Of a stretch of 13,801 nt of DNA, positions 1 to 7,383 are shown in pieces; within the stretch, counting starts at the first letter, position 1, and each line of letters opens with the position of its first letter. The notes beneath the pieces were generated by a model. The model saw only the letters and a list, made by a program, of their open reading frames with translations, did no database searches and was not told where the DNA came from. The DNA comes from Sphingomonadaceae bacterium (GTDB lineage: Bacteria; Pseudomonadota; Alphaproteobacteria; Sphingomonadales; Sphingomonadaceae): positions 1 to 13,801 of the forward strand of contig JACMKH010000290.1 in NCBI GenBank assembly GCA_014380205.1. Reading direction: 5' to 3'. Both the position numbers and the translations under genes were made by a program.

Positions 1-94
1 CGACCCCGGTGCTCACCACCGACGCGGGGCGCGGATCGGCGATGCGCGCATCCGCGCCCCGCGCGGCGGGCGCGATCCGGGTCTCGGCGTTCAT
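1..94 (-). CDS. Start of an unidentified protein (partial, runs off left edge)
   Basis: An ATG on the minus strand at 94 opens a frame with no stop to the window edge, giving about 31 residues beginning MNAETRIAPAARGADARIA and ending in STGV. It lies 66 nt downstream of the patatin gene in the same orientation, which is ordinary spacing for the next gene. No strong Shine-Dalgarno sequence is visible. The visible piece is hydrophilic, Ala/Arg-rich and has no signal peptide, as in a cytoplasmic N-terminus. I do not recognise the family. An STG[VI] tripeptide opens the P-loop region of KaiC/RadA-like proteins, but that is far too short to assign anything. The frame could also be chance in DNA this GC-rich. 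Confidence 0.35.
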   Translation of the reverse strand, partial: MNAETRIAPAARGADARIADPRPASVVSTGV

Positions 95-160
95 GGCCCA
101 GGAGCTAGCCGAATTTGGTAAGCAAGCCGTGAAGGGCGCGGGCGCGCGCGGCCCGATCGC

Positions 161-1123
161 TCAGCTCAGCAGCGGCTCGAGCGAGTCCCATGCCTGTTCG
201 ACCGCGACATGGCCGGCGGCGATCGCCTCGCGGATCTTGGCGGGGTTGAACTCGAGCGTCTCCGAATATTCGCGCTCGGGCTCGATGATCCTGATCGGCG
301 CGAAGCGATAGTTGGAAAGTTGGACGTCGAGCGGTCGCAGGATGCGCGCCGCCTGCGCGCCGGTGATCCCTTCCGCCTCGAGCGCCTTGAACTGCGATTC
401 GCGCGCGGCGATCATGTCGTTGATCAGCGTCGCGTTGCGCGTGTCGTTGATCGACACCTCGGACTGGAGAATGTCGACCGCGCGCAGCCCGATCTTGATC
501 AGATTGGGAAAGATGCGGACATCGCCAACCTGCGGCTTGGGCGAGGCGCGCACGACGATCACGCCGCGCGGATTCTGCTCGAGCGCCGCGTCGAGCGGGG
601 TGACGTCGCGGACGCCGCCGTCGACCCATTGCTCCTTCGTGCCATCGGCCGCCTTGGTGAGCAGCGGATCGAAGAACACGGGCATCGCGCAGCTCGCATA
701 GACCCAGTTGTGGATGCCCGGCACACTCTCGTCGATCGTGCGGAACGCGCCCGTGCCGAGGTTGACGACGCCGAGCAGCATTTTGATCCCGCTCGCCTTG
801 AGCTTGGCCTCGTCGGCGAACGCCTCGATCAGCCTGCGCAGCGGATTGGCGATGAAGAGCGCATTTTCACCGAGGATTCCGCCCACCACGCCCAGCGGCC
901 GCTTGGTGTATATGTCGCTGTCCTTGGTCAGCGCGAGCCATTGCGCGACCATCTCGGGAACATCGTCCTGCGCGACGCCGAGCGCCTGGAGCGCGCCGGT
1001 GGAAACGCCGACGACGATATCGACCTTGACGCCGCGATTGACGATCAGCTCCTCGAGCACGCCGACCTGAAATGCGCCCTTCGCGCCTCCGCCGCTCAGC
1101 ACCACCGCGAGTCCGCCAGCCAT
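161..1123 (-). CDS. Patatin-like phospholipase family protein
   Basis: Predicted serine lipid acyl hydrolase of the patatin family, about 320 residues. The three defining elements are present: a glycine-rich oxyanion loop GGGAKGA at residues 11-17, the nucleophile elbow GVSTG at 39-43 (Ser41), and the catalytic Asp in DGG at 168-170. Family members cleave acyl chains from phospholipids with a Ser-Asp dyad. No signal peptide or membrane segment is visible, so it is probably cytoplasmic or injected/peripheral. An in-frame ATG at 1159 would add 12 residues. I prefer 1123 because an AGGG-like ribosome site lies just upstream and the product then starts right before the first beta strand (MAGGLAVVLSGGG). 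It is transcribed divergently from the vWA gene across a 124-nt gap. The substrate and true role cannot be read from the sequence. Confidence 0.9.
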   Translation of the reverse strand: MAGGLAVVLSGGGAKGAFQVGVLEELIVNRGVKVDIVVGVSTGALQALGVAQDDVPEMVAQWLALTKDSDIYTKRPLGVVGGILGENALFIANPLRRLIEAFADEAKLKASGIKMLLGVVNLGTGAFRTIDESVPGIHNWVYASCAMPVFFDPLLTKAADGTKEQWVDGGVRDVTPLDAALEQNPRGVIVVRASPKPQVGDVRIFPNLIKIGLRAVDILQSEVSINDTRNATLINDMIAARESQFKALEAEGITGAQAARILRPLDVQLSNYRFAPIRIIEPEREYSETLEFNPAKIREAIAAGHVAVEQAWDSLEPLLS

Positions 1124-1205
1124 GCCCTGTCCATAGCACGATTGGCGGTCATCGGCCATCGCCGCGCATCGCGCTGTCCGATTAAGCGCCCGTTCAGGCG
1201 CAATG

Positions 1206-1222
1206 ATGTGACTATATCACAT
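1206..1222. promoter_or_regulatory. Perfect inverted repeat ahead of the vWA gene (candidate operator)
   Basis: ATGTGA-CTATA-TCACAT is a perfect 6-bp inverted repeat with a 5-nt AT-rich spacer, in the 124-nt divergent gap between the patatin and vWA genes. It ends 13 nt before the GGGAGG ribosome site (1236-1241) of the vWA gene. The half sites TGTGA/TCACA are those of CRP-family sites, but the canonical spacer is 6 nt, so a CRP-type factor is uncertain. The TATATC inside it may also serve as a -10 element, in which case binding would block initiation. Confidence 0.45.
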
Positions 1223-1247
1223 AGGGTCGGTCGAAGGGAGGATTGTC

Positions 1248-3125
1248 ATGCGCATGCTTCGTTGGGTTCCGCTCGCGGCCTTGATGCTGGTCGGCGCGAC
1301 ACCGCCCGCCCTTCCCGTGATCGCCCAGAATCGCGGCGAGGCGCTGACGATCGTGGACCCAGAGTATCTGCGCGAGGACCACGTCAACCGAATCTGCGCG
1401 CCTTTCCTCCAGAACGCCGATTTCGATGACGATCGCGCGGGCTATGGGCGCGGGCGCGGATATGCGCAGCAAGTGCCGTCTACTGTTTCACCGCCACCCC
1501 CTCCGCCACCGGCTCCACCACCGCCGCCGCCGCCGCCGCCACTGTCGGCGGACCGGGCGACCGAGGCGCGCGAAAATGTCTCACGCGCACAGCCCTCCGC
1601 GCCGGCGGTCGTCACGGGCAACCGTATCGCGCAGCCCGGCATGATCCCGCCGCGGCCTCCCTACCCTTATCCCTATCCGGGCACGGAGAATCGCGAGCGC
1701 TATGACGGCGAGGACGTCGCCTCGATCGTGACGGTCGCCGATCAGCCCGTCTCGACCTTCGGCGTCGATGTCGACACCGGCAGCTACTCCAACGTCCGCC
1801 GCATGCTCACCGGCGGCGACCTGCCGCCGCGCGACGCGGTGCGCACCGAGGAGATGCTCAACTATTTCCGCTACGACTATCCCAACCCGCGCGACCGGTC
1901 GCGGCCGTTCACGCTCACCACCGACATGACGACGACGCCATGGAACGCCGAGTCGCGGCTGCTGCGCATCGGGCTTCGCGGGTACGACCTACCGCGCGGC
2001 GAGCGCCCGCCCGCCAACCTCGTCTTCCTCGTCGATGTGTCGGGCTCGATGAACTCGATGGACAAGCTTCCGCTCGTGCAATGCTCGATGGCGCTGCTCG
2101 CCGAGCAGCTCGGTCCGCGCGATCGCGTCTCGCTGGTCACCTACGCGGGCCATGTCCAGCAGCTGCTCGACGGCTCCTCCAACCGCGAGGAAATCATCCG
2201 CGCGATCGGCATGCTGCGCTCGGGCGGCTCGACCGCGGGCGCCTCGGGGATCGAGATGGCCTACAACGCCGCGCGGAAAAGCATGATCGACGACGGCATC
2301 AACCGCGTCATCCTCGCCACCGACGGCGACTTCAACGTCGGCGTAACCAACACCGATCAGCTCATTCAGATGGTTGAGCAGAATCGCGAATCGGGCATCA
2401 CACTGACCACGCTCGGCTTCGGCACGGGCAATTTCAACGAGGCGATGATGGAGCAGATCGCCGATCACGGCAACGGCAACTACGCCTATATCGACACCGC
2501 GATGGAGGCGCAGCGCGTGCTCGTGACCGAGCTTTCCTCGACGCTGTTCACGATCGCGCACGACGTCAAGCTCCAGATCGAGTTCAACCCCGCCTGGGTG
2601 CGCGAATACCGGCTGATCGGATACGAGAACCGCCTGCTCGCCGAGGAGGATTTCGACAATGACGCGGTCGACGCGGGCGACATCGGCGCGGGGCATCAGG
2701 TCACCGCGCTCTACGAGATCGTCCCCGCCGAAGGCACCGGCTGGCTGCCCAGGCGGCGTTACGACGCCAACCGACCCGCCGCGCCCGTCGCGGGCGGCGC
2801 CGAGCTCGCCTGGCTCCGGCTGCGCTACAAGCTGCCCGGGCAGGACAATTCGCGGCTGATCGAGCAGCCCGTCGCGGCCGGCCTGATCCGCTCGGCGCGC
2901 GCGCCGGCGGGAGACATGGCGTTCATCGCCGCGGTCGCCGCCTATGGCCAGCGCCTGCGCGCCGACCGCTATCTCGGCGACTACGGCTTCGCCGATATCC
3001 GCCGCCTCGCCTCGACCGCCTACACCGGCGACTACTGGCGCCGCGAGTTCCTCCGCCTCGCCGAGATGGCCGAGCAGCAGACCGCCGCGCTCGGCAGCGC
3101 GAACGGCAAGGATGGAGGCAAGTAG
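1248..3125 (+). CDS. Exported YfbK-like von Willebrand factor type A protein
   Basis: A 625-residue protein with an N-terminal signal peptide (hydrophobic run about residues 5-26, cleavage likely near VIAQ). No lipobox cysteine is visible, unlike many YfbK relatives. Next come a proline tract (82-98, almost all Pro), a VTGNRI motif (122-127), the YfbK-type N-terminal domain (about 153-250, with GVDVDTGSYSNVRRML), a vWA domain (about 255-435) and the C-terminal domain typical of this family (about 440-615). The metal-ion-dependent adhesion site is intact: DVSGS at 263-267, Thr329 and TDG at 358-360. Such proteins bind divalent metal and mediate protein contacts; the partner is unknown. The start is fixed by GGGAGG at 1236-1241, 6 nt upstream of ATG. 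It is the first gene of the plus-strand cluster. There are only two cysteines (50 and 279). Confidence 0.9.
   Translation: MRMLRWVPLAALMLVGATPPALPVIAQNRGEALTIVDPEYLREDHVNRICAPFLQNADFDDDRAGYGRGRGYAQQVPSTVSPPPPPPPAPPPPPPPPPLSADRATEARENVSRAQPSAPAVVTGNRIAQPGMIPPRPPYPYPYPGTENRERYDGEDVASIVTVADQPVSTFGVDVDTGSYSNVRRMLTGGDLPPRDAVRTEEMLNYFRYDYPNPRDRSRPFTLTTDMTTTPWNAESRLLRIGLRGYDLPRGERPPANLVFLVDVSGSMNSMDKLPLVQCSMALLAEQLGPRDRVSLVTYAGHVQQLLDGSSNREEIIRAIGMLRSGGSTAGASGIEMAYNAARKSMIDDGINRVILATDGDFNVGVTNTDQLIQMVEQNRESGITLTTLGFGTGNFNEAMMEQIADHGNGNYAYIDTAMEAQRVLVTELSSTLFTIAHDVKLQIEFNPAWVREYRLIGYENRLLAEEDFDNDAVDAGDIGAGHQVTALYEIVPAEGTGWLPRRRYDANRPAAPVAGGAELAWLRLRYKLPGQDNSRLIEQPVAAGLIRSARAPAGDMAFIAAVAAYGQRLRADRYLGDYGFADIRRLASTAYTGDYWRREFLRLAEMAEQQTAALGSANGKDGGK
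1521..1540 (+). repeat. CCG microsatellite encoding the proline tract
   Basis: An uninterrupted run of CCG units in the vWA gene, embedded in a longer Pro-coding CCN stretch (about 1491-1542). Each unit is three bases, so slippage would change linker length without shifting frame. It encodes part of the extended linker between the signal peptide region and the vWA module, plausibly a spacer through the envelope. Confidence 0.8.
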
Positions 3126-3230
3126 CGCCGAACCGACCGCGGGACACTCCGACCGGTCCGCCCGCGCCTTGCGCCGGCGGGCCGCGTTCGTCATGGGAAG
3201 GCCGACCCGGACCGGCCTCTCGGAGCAGCC

Positions 3231-3782
3231 ATGATCAAAATCCTCATCATCCTCCTCGTCCTCGCCGTCGCCGCAGCGGCCCTCATCGTGCTGATGCGCC
3301 GCTCGCGGCGGATCGAGCGCCGCGACGAGGTGCTGACGATCGATGCGACGCCCGCGCCGCCCCCGCCCGCGCCGGTGATCGCTGACAGCCCCGAGGGCGC
3401 CGACATCGGCGACCAGATCGCCGCCGCGATGAAGGACATCGCGGGCGAGATGGCGGGAGTAGAGGCGCAACCCGAGGCGGCGGACGATGATGAGATCGGC
3501 CGCGACGTTGGCGCGCCCGCGAGCATCGCGGCGGGCGGCGCGGGCGACGAGCTCGGCCGGATCAAGGGCCTCGGCCCCAGAGCAGCCGAGAAGCTCGCCG
3601 CGATGGGCGTGGTCCGCTTCGAGCAGATCGCCGCCTGGTCTCCCGAAGAGGCCGAGCGCATCGAGGCCGAGATCGGCATGAACCAGGGCCGCATCGCGCG
3701 CGACCAATGGGTCGAGCAGGCGGGCTACCTCGCGCGTGGCGACACCGCCAGCTTCGAGGAGCGCTTCGGCAAGCTCGGTTGA
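3231..3782 (+). CDS. Membrane-anchored helix-hairpin-helix protein
   Basis: A 183-residue protein with one N-terminal transmembrane segment (residues 2-22), a basic stretch RRSRRIERR (23-31) that places the rest on the cytoplasmic side, a Pro/Ala-rich acidic linker (40-105), and a C-terminal helix-hairpin-helix domain (about 106-170). The latter has the signature RIKGLGPRAAEKLAAMGV followed by FEQIAAW. This domain resembles those appended to some NADH-quinone oxidoreductase subunit E and ribosomal L21-related proteins in alphaproteobacteria. HhH domains often bind DNA non-specifically, but in this subfamily the ligand is unknown. ATG is preceded by GGAG (3222-3225). It lies 105 nt after the vWA gene and 23 nt before the peptidase gene, so it is probably co-transcribed. 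A short inverted repeat AGGCCG/CGGCCT (3199-3218) lies just ahead of the start. Confidence 0.8.
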   Translation: MIKILIILLVLAVAAAALIVLMRRSRRIERRDEVLTIDATPAPPPPAPVIADSPEGADIGDQIAAAMKDIAGEMAGVEAQPEAADDDEIGRDVGAPASIAAGGAGDELGRIKGLGPRAAEKLAAMGVVRFEQIAAWSPEEAERIEAEIGMNQGRIARDQWVEQAGYLARGDTASFEERFGKLG

Positions 3783-3805
3783 GGCGAAAAATCAGGGGGA
3801 TCGCG

Positions 3806-5539
3806 ATGAGGTCGAAGGCTCTGCTGATCAGCATTGCGCTCGCGGCGATCGCCGCCGCACCGGCGGACGCGCAGCCCTCCGATCCCGGCGCCGTGCTCGT
3901 CGCGCCGCGCGACGCGCTCGACTATCGGCGACGGAGCGAAGCGGCGGCGCAGTTGGTCGACGAAGAACGGTGGTTCGAGGCGGAGACGGCGCTGCGCGCG
4001 CTGACCAGCGACTATCCAATCGAAAGCGCGGCCTCGCCGAGCGGGAGCAACTGGGGACGGCTCGCGCGCGCGTTGCGCGAGCAGGGCAAGCACCGGGAGA
4101 CGATCGCGGCCTATGAGCGCGTGATCGCGCTGCAGGGGCCGGGGCTGCCCTATCCGGGATCGAGCGCTTGGTACTGGATCGCGGCCAGCCACGCCGCGCT
4201 CGGCGAGAATGAGGCCGCGCTCGCCGCGCTCGACACGCTCGTCTTCCGCGAGGGCTATCTCCGGCGGCCCGAGCTGTTCGATGACGCCAATTTCGCGCGC
4301 CTGCGAGAGGAGCCCCGTTTCGCGACGATCGCGGGGCGCGAGGATGTCTCGGGACTGAGCCGCGATGAGGGCTGGCGGCGCGACATCGATTATCTGACGG
4401 CGGAGCTCGCCCGGGTGAATCCGGGGGGCGGTCCGCCGCCCGAGGCGTTCGGCCGGCTCGCCGAGGCGCTCAAGACCGATGTGCCGAGGATAGGCGACGA
4501 GCAGGTCGTGATCGGGCTCGGCCGGATGCTCGACAGCCTCGGGCGCGGGCACACCGGCTTCTTTTACGGCGCCGCGCCGAGCCGCGTCGCCTTCGACCGG
4601 CTGCCCGTGCGCTTCTGGCTGTTTCCCGAGGGGCTGTTCGTGACCGAAGGGCTCGAGGGACACGAGGATCTCGCGGGCGCGCAAGTACTGCGCTTCGGCG
4701 ACACGCCCGCCGAAGAGGCGCTCGCGCTGATCGCAGGGGCGCAGAGCAACGAAAGCGCGGCCGAGGCCGCGTGGCTCACGCCGCATCTGATCGCGCACCC
4801 CGCGCTGCTAAGTGGGCTCGGCGTGATCCCGCCGGGCGACAGCGTAACGCTGACGCTACGGATGCGGGACGGAAGCACCGTCGAGCGAACGCTCACTGCC
4901 GTCCCGCCGCTCCCGCCCGCCAAGCTCAATGCGCCGCCCGGGGTCGCGGCGCCGCTGTTCCTGCGCAATGCGGGCGAGGCGCACTGGTTCGAGGCGATGC
5001 CCGAGCAGGGAGCGATCTATGTCCAGGTCAACAACATCTTCGCCGATCCCGACGAGACGATGGAGCAGTTCGGCGCCCGGCTGCGCGGCGCGATCGCCGA
5101 GCGCGACCCGCGCGCGATCATCCTCGATCTGCGCCACAACAACGGCGGCAACAGCTTTACCTATGTCGAGCTGCTGCGCACCTTGACCGCGTTCAGCACG
5201 CGCGAGGGGCGGCGCGTTTACGCGCTGATCGGGCGTAACGTCTATTCGGCGGCGGCCAATTTCACCACCGATCTCGAGCGGCTCGTCCGCCCGGTGTTCA
5301 TCGGCGAGCCGACCAGCCAGACGGGCAACCAATGGGGCGACGAGAGCTTCTTTACGCTGCCGTGGAGCGGGCTTGTCGGCGCGCTCGCGGGCGCGCGCTG
5401 GCAGCTCTCGCATCCTTGGGACGAGCGCCGCTCGATCGCGCCGCACGTCCCCGTCCAGCTCACCGCCGAGGCCTATTTCGCGGGGCGCGATCCGGTCCTC
5501 GAGGCGGCGCTGGCGATGATCGCCGAGCAACATCGTTGA
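3806..5539 (+). CDS. Exported S41-family (tail-specific protease type) peptidase with TPR-like N-terminus
   Basis: A 577-residue precursor. The signal peptide is MRSKALLISIALAAIAAAPA plus DA, with cleavage likely after Ala22. Residues about 42-175 form TPR-like helices, ending with an ARLREEPRFATIAG element common in sphingomonad proteins. The remainder is an S41 fold: LGRGHTGFF (His249) matches the L-x-D/G-x-HT motif of tricorn-type members, DLRHNNGGN is at 441-449, and VYSAAANF carries the probable nucleophile Ser481. It is followed by FIGEPT with Glu501. No lysine occurs in the 30 residues after Ser481, so a Ser/Lys dyad as in Tsp/CtpA is not evident. A Ser-His-Glu arrangement is my inference. 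An upstream ATG at 3707 is in frame but lies inside the preceding gene; ATG 3806 has AGGGGG upstream and a clean signal peptide. The 3' end overlaps the next gene by 4 nt. Confidence 0.85.
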   Translation: MRSKALLISIALAAIAAAPADAQPSDPGAVLVAPRDALDYRRRSEAAAQLVDEERWFEAETALRALTSDYPIESAASPSGSNWGRLARALREQGKHRETIAAYERVIALQGPGLPYPGSSAWYWIAASHAALGENEAALAALDTLVFREGYLRRPELFDDANFARLREEPRFATIAGREDVSGLSRDEGWRRDIDYLTAELARVNPGGGPPPEAFGRLAEALKTDVPRIGDEQVVIGLGRMLDSLGRGHTGFFYGAAPSRVAFDRLPVRFWLFPEGLFVTEGLEGHEDLAGAQVLRFGDTPAEEALALIAGAQSNESAAEAAWLTPHLIAHPALLSGLGVIPPGDSVTLTLRMRDGSTVERTLTAVPPLPPAKLNAPPGVAAPLFLRNAGEAHWFEAMPEQGAIYVQVNNIFADPDETMEQFGARLRGAIAERDPRAIILDLRHNNGGNSFTYVELLRTLTAFSTREGRRVYALIGRNVYSAAANFTTDLERLVRPVFIGEPTSQTGNQWGDESFFTLPWSGLVGALAGARWQLSHPWDERRSIAPHVPVQLTAEAYFAGRDPVLEAALAMIAEQHR

Positions 5540-6678
5540 TCGCCCGTCTTGCATCGCTGGCCCTCGCCTTGATCGCCGCGACAGCCGTCTCCGCCCAGTC
5601 CGCCGACCGCCCTCGCGCGCGCGACCTCGGCATCGAGGTCGGTATCCTCCCGCCCGGCCCGCTCAACGCGATCACCGACGTGGCTGGTGTCGAGGTCGGC
5701 CATGTCACGCTGATCGAGGGCGACAGCGTCCGCACCGGCGTCACCGCGATCGTGCCCCCCGGCGGCAATATCTTCCAGGACAAGCTCCCCGCGGGCTTCG
5801 CGGTGGGCAACGGCTTCGGCAAGTTCGCGGGCTCGACACAAATCATGGAATTGGGCGAGATCGAGACGCCGATCCTCTTGACCAACACGCTTTCGGTCCC
5901 CGAGGCGATGGCGGGGACGATCGAATGGACGCTGGCCCAACCCGGCAACGAGGAGGTCCGCTCGGTCAACGCCGTCGTCGGCGAGACCAACGACGGTTTC
6001 CTCAACGACATCCGCGCGCGCCGCGTCCGCCCCGAGCACGCCATCGCCGCGATCGAGGCGGCGGCGGGCGGGCCGGTGGCGGAAGGATCAATCGGCGCGG
6101 GGACGGGGACGATCGCGTTCGGCTGGAAGGGCGGCATCGGCACGGCCTCGCGCCGCCTCCCCGCCGACTGGGGCGGTCACACCGTCGGCGTGCTCGTCCA
6201 GACCAATTACGGCGGCGTGCTCGCGGTCGACGGCATCCCGATCGGCGAGGCGCTCGGCCAACATATGTTCCGCGACGAACTCGCCGACGCGAGCGGCGAC
6301 GGCTCCGTGATCATCGTGATAGCGACCGACGCCCCGCTCTCCGACCGCAACCTCACCCGCCTCGCCCGCCGCGCCTTCCTCGGCATCGGCCGCACGGGCT
6401 CGCCGATGACCAACGGCTCGGGCGACTATGCGATCGCCTTCTCGACCGCTGAGGGCGTTCGCCGCACCCCCGAGCGCCGCGCCACGCCGAGCCCGATCGA
6501 GGACATGCCCAACGACCGCATGACCCCGCTGTTTCAGGCGGTCGTCGAGGCGACCGAGGAGGCGGTGCTCAACTCGATGTTCGCGAGCGAGACAATGACG
6601 GGGCATCAGGGGCGGATCGAGGGGCTGCCGGTCGCGCGGGTGATGGAGATTTGGCGGCCGGCTCAGCCGCGGCCTTGA
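5536..6678 (+). CDS. Exported P1/DmpA-family self-processing aminopeptidase
   Basis: P1 family (peptidase family S58) N-terminal-nucleophile hydrolase, related to DmpA and beta-aminopeptidase BapA, which release N-terminal residues from small peptides. It is a 380-residue precursor. The start chosen is TTG at 5536 inside the stop of the upstream gene (TTGA overlap), because the frame then opens with a proper signal peptide (MIARLASLALALIAATAVSA). The ATG starts further upstream lie inside the peptidase gene in another frame. The core shows NAITDVAGVEVGH (44-56) and GAGTGT (187-192). The self-cleavage site G256-S257, in GDGSVIIVIATDAPL, makes Ser257 the new N-terminus of the beta chain and the nucleophile. 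The length fits the family. It is translationally coupled to the S41 peptidase, suggesting that the two act together in periplasmic peptide breakdown. Confidence 0.88.
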   Translation: MIARLASLALALIAATAVSAQSADRPRARDLGIEVGILPPGPLNAITDVAGVEVGHVTLIEGDSVRTGVTAIVPPGGNIFQDKLPAGFAVGNGFGKFAGSTQIMELGEIETPILLTNTLSVPEAMAGTIEWTLAQPGNEEVRSVNAVVGETNDGFLNDIRARRVRPEHAIAAIEAAAGGPVAEGSIGAGTGTIAFGWKGGIGTASRRLPADWGGHTVGVLVQTNYGGVLAVDGIPIGEALGQHMFRDELADASGDGSVIIVIATDAPLSDRNLTRLARRAFLGIGRTGSPMTNGSGDYAIAFSTAEGVRRTPERRATPSPIEDMPNDRMTPLFQAVVEATEEAVLNSMFASETMTGHQGRIEGLPVARVMEIWRPAQPRP

Positions 6679-6700
6679 AAAATCTCGCGCAATCAGCGAT

Positions 6701-7339
6701 ATGGCTCCGATGCGGCTATCGCGACGGGAATTTGTCTATGGCGGCCTCGCCGCCCTCGCGCTCGCCAAGGCCGCGCCGGCGAGCCTCTCCGCGCTCGAAT
6801 TCGCGGTGCCGTCGCCCGAGCCTCGCGTCGAACCTGAAAATCCGCTGATCCACCGAGCGCTCGCCGCGCTCGATCGGCATGCGGGCGCGATCGCTCATCG
6901 CGACATGTTCGCGGTCGCCGATTTCGCGCGACCCTCGCGCGAACCGCGCTTCTTCCTCTGCGATGCGCAAGGCCGCGTGCTCGGCGCGCATCTCGTCGCG
7001 CACGGCAGCGGATCGGACCCCGCGCACAGCGGCTGGCTCCAGCATTTCTCGAACGAGAACGGCTCCTACGCGACTTCCTCGGGCGCCTACGTCACGGGCG
7101 AGCTTTACGAGGGCCAATATGGCGAGGCGATGCGGCTGGACGGGCTCGATCCCGAGAACGCCAACGCCCGCGCGCGCGCGATCGTCGTCCACACCGCTTG
7201 GTACGCCCAACCCGAGCTGATCGCGCAAACCGGCAAGCTCGGCCGCAGCCAGGGCTGCTTTACCCTCCCGCGCGCGAGCATCGCGGAGGTGCTCTCGCGG
7301 CTCGGGCCGGGGCGGATGATCTACGCGGACAAGGTCTGA
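6701..7339 (+). CDS. Tat-type exported L,D-transpeptidase-like protein (YkuD_2 family)
   Basis: A 212-residue protein matching the 'murein L,D-transpeptidase catalytic domain family'. The catalytic signature is present: His164 in IVVHTAW and Cys186 in GRSQGCF, the cysteine that would attack tetrapeptide stems of peptidoglycan. The domain spans about 60-210. The N-terminus LSRREFVYGGLAAL carries a twin-arginine motif followed by a mildly hydrophobic Ala/Leu stretch, so folded export by Tat is likely. Two ATGs compete, 6701 and 6710, with no clear ribosome site for either; the twin arginine is retained in both. It starts 22 nt after the P1 peptidase gene in the same direction and is the last gene of the cluster. 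Whether it cross-links or trims peptidoglycan cannot be told from sequence. Confidence 0.85.
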   Translation: MAPMRLSRREFVYGGLAALALAKAAPASLSALEFAVPSPEPRVEPENPLIHRALAALDRHAGAIAHRDMFAVADFARPSREPRFFLCDAQGRVLGAHLVAHGSGSDPAHSGWLQHFSNENGSYATSSGAYVTGELYEGQYGEAMRLDGLDPENANARARAIVVHTAWYAQPELIAQTGKLGRSQGCFTLPRASIAEVLSRLGPGRMIYADKV

Positions 7340-7383
7340 GCGATTCGCCGACGGACGTCGCGCCTTGAGTTGCCGAAGCTCGG

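Noticed and set aside
133..160. GC-rich self-complementary stretch after the patatin gene
   Set aside because: Alternating GC sequence pairs in many ways but has mismatched arms and no T-tract, so it was not called a terminator.
3199..3218. Inverted repeat AGGCCG/CGGCCT between the vWA and HhH genes
   Set aside because: Six-bp stem, no T-run and immediately ahead of a start codon; not convincing as a terminator and likely chance in GC-rich DNA.
1989..3707. Long minus-strand frame opposite the vWA and HhH genes
   Set aside because: Low-complexity shadow translation with no recognisable domain, while the plus strand has signal peptide and domain motifs.
7340..7383. Terminator between the converging transpeptidase and lipoprotein genes
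   Set aside because: No stem with a following T-tract on either strand could be found in the 44-nt gap.
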